In this document: positions 61,167 to 64,000 of the stretch, piece after piece
How the letters are laid out: every line of letters begins with the position of its first letter
Position numbering within the stretch: position 1 is the stretch's first letter
Made by a program: the position numbers and the translations under genes
Assembly (NCBI GenBank): GCA_030220185.1
Contig: JASPKZ010004199.1
Coordinates: forward strand, 682,001-746,000
Reading direction: 5' to 3'
DNA: 64,000 bases
DNA from: Diploptera punctata
Taxonomy: Eukaryota > Arthropoda > Insecta > Blattodea > Blaberidae
The notes under the pieces: model-generated
What the model was told of the DNA's origin: nothing
Databases searched by the model: none
What the model saw: the letters and a program-made list of their open reading frames with translations, nothing else

Positions 61167-61559
61167 GCACGCCCCTGGTGGAGAGGCGGTTTCTGCGCGG
61201 TCCGTGTTGCGTGCTGTTTTGTCCAGGCTGTCGCTAGCAGAAGTCATAGGCTTCGTTGTCGTATTGTGCAGTGCCGGGATCCAGATTTTGTTTATCTTCA
61301 TGGTTTCTTCTTTTTTGTTAAAGGAATTTTTGTGTTTATATATTTCAATGGCTTCTCTGTACAGTCTGGTGTAATAATGTGATGTTTGGGACAATACCTG
61401 TGTTTCTTCGAATCTTATTATATGTTCTTGGTTGTTCATCCAGTGTTCCGCTACGGCTGATTTTTCCTTTTGTTTTAGTCTGCAATGCCTCTTGTGTTCT
61501 TGCAATCTTGTGGTAACCATTCTTTTTGTTGTGCAGTTATACAATTTTTTTATAATTCC

Positions 61560-62284
61560 GAATATCTGTTTCGTAACAGCAAAATGTCCAAAATGCTATT
61601 AGAAAAACTCAAATGTGTGATAACGGATCTCTTAAAAAGAAAATAAACAGAACTCTTGCATGGATTTGTAAGAGAAATAAAGTAAGACACAAGTGATTGT
61701 ACGTTGTTATGGTCGAGAATGCCGTGACGTCAGAGTGTTGTATGAATTATCTTTGAATGACTTTGAGAATGTTTTGCACAAAGGTCAGGAGGATCGCTAT
61801 AAATTTTAAAACCGGAGCATTAATGCATCTGCAACAGTAAAACGACACGTTATTCTAAAATAATTGAACAGTGAGAGTTCATTAGCGATATCATTGAATA
61901 AAATTAATTTCACCGAGATAGGCCTCAATTGATATTCATTTTAGCGAGGTTCAGAGTTCAAATCCCTAGTCAAATACCTCAAATATCTATACCTCAAATA
62001 ATACCCTTAAGTTGATTAACCCTTTTTATATTTTTTATTATTATTATACTCACTATCTTCTCATTTATAAATTATTACTCCTTCCTTCTCTTTCCATTTT
62101 CCGAAACCTCACGGGTTATTTTCACATTCTTCAAGATAAATGATAAACTTGAATTGTATAATATTGTACATTACCTATCTTCTAATATATGTATATATAT
62201 AGGGCCTATGTATCGATAGCCTCATTCGGTGCTTGGAAATTATTTATTTAATACGAGTATTTAATTTTATACGGTTATCTACAT
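61560..62284. other. No gene recognised
   Basis: AT-rich; a TTCAAATCCC box (61950-61959) hints at a decayed SINE but the rest does not support it. Confidence 0.4.
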
Positions 62285-62562
62285 ATTTCTGCCTCGTACA
62301 CAGCGGTCCTGTGTTCGATTTCCGGTGAGACAAGTTTCCTGGGTGATGTTTTTCTTCGGGGCTTTTCCTCACCCTTAAGACAAATATCAGGAAACGTTAA
62401 GGTCCGAACGGCCCCTGAATATCATCTGGCCATCATAATCATATTTAGTATGATTGTGTAATTGTTGTGTTTCGTCTTAATGTTGTGTTGTCTCTGAGGT
62501 AGCCCTAACACTGTGCTCATTACTTATTCGGGGAAGCCCTCCACGTCCTTGTGTGGCCAAAA

Positions 62563-62633
<71 letters not shown>

Positions 62634-62745
62634 ATAATTAAAATCTCTCTCCCAACAGATCGTGTCACTGTAGGGCCCGTGTTGCGTGAGCCACTTATAA
62701 GTACCTGTAAGGCGAGAGGTTAAACTGCGTTAATGGAATGGAATA
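62285..62745 (+). mobile_element. SINE A2, with expanded internal repeat
   Basis: Head with weak B box GTGTTCGATTTCCGG (62311-62325), body TTCCTGGGTGATGTTTTTC, tail TTGTGTTGTCTCTGAGGTAG to GAGAGGTTAAACTGCG. A (GT)n(GA)n tract sits where 26220 has GTAGTCTATGGATGTG. Confidence 0.82.
62561..62630. repeat. (GT)n(GA)n compound microsatellite
   Basis: About 20 bp of GT followed by 48 bp of GA inside the SINE A2 tail. Confidence 0.95.
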
Positions 62746-63311
62746 TAGTTACAATTAATAAGGTAGTTCAATCACTACTGTTGATATAGGTATTTTTACG
62801 ATCTGTTTCACCATTGATGAGCATTTCATGGTTAATTAAATGTTATATCTGATTTGTTTAAGAACACCTGAATATAGGGAACAGAACACATACAAAATTA
62901 CCGATATACATATAAATTTAACATGACCAAATACCTTCAAATTCTTGAAATTACATTTAAATTAAATATTGATAAATTATTATTATTATTATTATTATTA
63001 TTTTTATTATCATTAAAACATTTTTTTTTAATCTGAGAAGTATTAAAGATCGGAGACAACTGAGCATTTATTTCAGTTGAGAAGTCCGATTAAGAGAAGT
63101 GAAACATAATTTGGGAGGCTACGTCACTATAATCTTGAACTCCATGTGCTGTCATCTGTTAGCCGGTGACAATTGCACTTCGGGGGTATTGAGACATGAA
63201 CATTAAATTATTTTTAAGCAATCATTTAAAAAACACAATAGCTTTCCACTGAAAATGTTCGTGAGATGCCGAATGTATTGTACATATCTTAAATATCTTT
63301 AAAGTATAATT
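62746..63311. other. No gene recognised
   Basis: AT-rich with a short (TTA)n patch at 62975-63008. No ORF or repeat match. Confidence 0.5.
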
Positions 63312-63313
63312 AC

Positions 63314-63411
<98 letters not shown>

Positions 63412-63425
63412 TATTATTATTATTA

Positions 63426-63516
<91 letters not shown>
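63312..63516. repeat. Long (TTA)n microsatellite
   Basis: About 205 bp of nearly pure TTA with four small interruptions: the longest simple repeat in the window. Confidence 0.97.
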
Positions 63517-63517
<1 letters not shown>

Positions 63518-63562
63518 CTGCCTTTTTTCTACTCGTGAGATGATTTTATAACTCTAGATCTC

Positions 63563-63785
63563 ACACACACACATATATATATGTGTGTGTACGTGCGCGT
63601 GCGCGTGTGTGCCTGTGTGTGCACGTGTGTGTGCGCGTGTGTGTGCCTGTGTGTGCGCGTGTGTGTGCACGTGTGTGTGCGCGTGTGTGTGTGCACGTGT
63701 GTGTGCACGTGTGTATGTGTGCGTGTGTGCGTGCGTGTGTGTGCGTGCGTGTGCGTGCGTGTGTGTGCGTGTGTGCGTGTGTTTG
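63563..63785. repeat. Alternating purine-pyrimidine tract (AC)n(AT)n(GT/GC)n
   Basis: Starts ACACACACACATATATATAT, turns into GTGTGT and continues to 63783 as GT with GC inserts (TGTGTGCGCGTGTG type). The switch point is self-complementary. Strict alternation over about 200 bp has high Z-DNA potential. Cys/Val/Arg and His/Thr open frames through it are translation artefacts. Confidence 0.95.
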
Positions 63786-64000
63786 TATATACAGGATATA
63801 ACAGGACCTCACCGACAAAATGATAGGAATGATAAGACCATGCAGAGAGGATCTTTTTTTGTGATTTTTTTGTGAAAGAACATAAAGTCGCAACTCGTCG
63901 TTTCTGAATTACGCGCAAATGAAGATGTTGCCCGTAAGGGTCGGAATTGAATGCAAACAATTGTACACGTATCATTTTATTGAAAAAGGCATGTTTTTAC
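63786..64000. other. No gene recognised
   Basis: Short end piece; nothing supported. Confidence 0.5.

Larger units (their letters stand above)
61001..61545 (-). mobile_element. Penelope-like element 3' end with truncated GIY-YIG endonuclease
   Basis: Frame 61544-61161 encodes 127 residues: YNCTTKRMVTTRLQEHKRHC at the start, EKSAVAEHWMNNQEHIIRFE, then YYTRLYREAIEIYKHKNSFN and a W-P segment. TxRxxxTRLxEHKR..SAxAEH.....YxxRxxREAIEIxKH..NFN is the GIY-YIG endonuclease tail of Penelope-like retroelements, which nicks the target. The GIY and YIG residues and the RT are cut off upstream. Downstream come a TATA box, a hammerhead-like fold and ACCACGGCCTATATGCCCGG. Confidence 0.82.

Noticed and set aside
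63529..63975. Open frames of 72-148 codons rich in Cys/Val/Arg or His/Thr
   Set aside because: They are translations of the GT/GC alternating repeat in all frames, with no non-repetitive part.

Overview
The window is eukaryotic, AT-rich, transposon-packed intergenic DNA. No host protein-coding gene can be supported. The only convincing cellular gene is a tRNA-Ala(AGC) at 50974-51046. Thousands of bases of (TAA)n, (GAA)n and (TA)n microsatellite, tRNA-headed SINEs with 8-17 bp target-site duplications (TSDs), many 5'-truncated non-LTR retrotransposon tails, and hAT, mariner, Helitron and Penelope-like remnants point to a large insect genome. From memory of similar LINE tails (GHVARM / GRPRMRWE / AMNLRVR signatures), a cockroach or termite (Blattodea) is my best guess; this is inference.

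Layout. 1-9 kb: a LINE family A tail split by a SINE, hairpin-bearing repeat X1, a 670-bp foldback element with an AT-rich satellite core, and an I/R1-clade RNase H fragment. 8.66-9.60 kb: an internally deleted hAT transposon with 20-bp TIRs and 8-bp TSDs. 12-20 kb: a LINE family C copy with a 183-bp inverted duplication of its 3' end, a CR1/L2-like LINE tail, a non-autonomous Helitron (W1) and a 953-bp element with 131-bp near-perfect inverted arms. 20-35 kb: mostly SINEs (groups A, B, C) and LINE 3' ends, a mariner scrap, Helitron W2, and a palindromic MITE nested in a SINE. 35-44 kb: LINE families A, C, D, E. 44-45 kb: two Penelope-like (PLE) fragments with hammerhead-ribozyme-like cores, one inside repeat X3. 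48.2-50.6 kb and 53-54.9 kb: multi-level nested insertions into family A LINEs. 56.76-58.38 kb: a Helitron with a broken gag-like ORF and a nested SINE. 59-61.5 kb: LINE families B, F and G, then a PLE 3' end with a truncated GIY-YIG endonuclease, a TATA box and a third hammerhead. 62-64 kb: a SINE and very long simple repeats.

How it fits together. Coding remnants are nearly all carboxy-terminal pieces of reverse transcriptases, as expected from target-primed reverse transcription with 5' truncation. SINEs carry Pol III A/B boxes and would have been moved by LINE machinery; LINE and SINE families end in characteristic microsatellites. The most notable signal is the set of three PLE-derived units whose predicted hammerhead stems differ in sequence but keep pairing. 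One unit is a 174-bp non-coding insertion bounded by a perfect 17-bp TSD. Hammerheads in PLEs are known from other animals, so the novelty would lie in the short unit and in this host.
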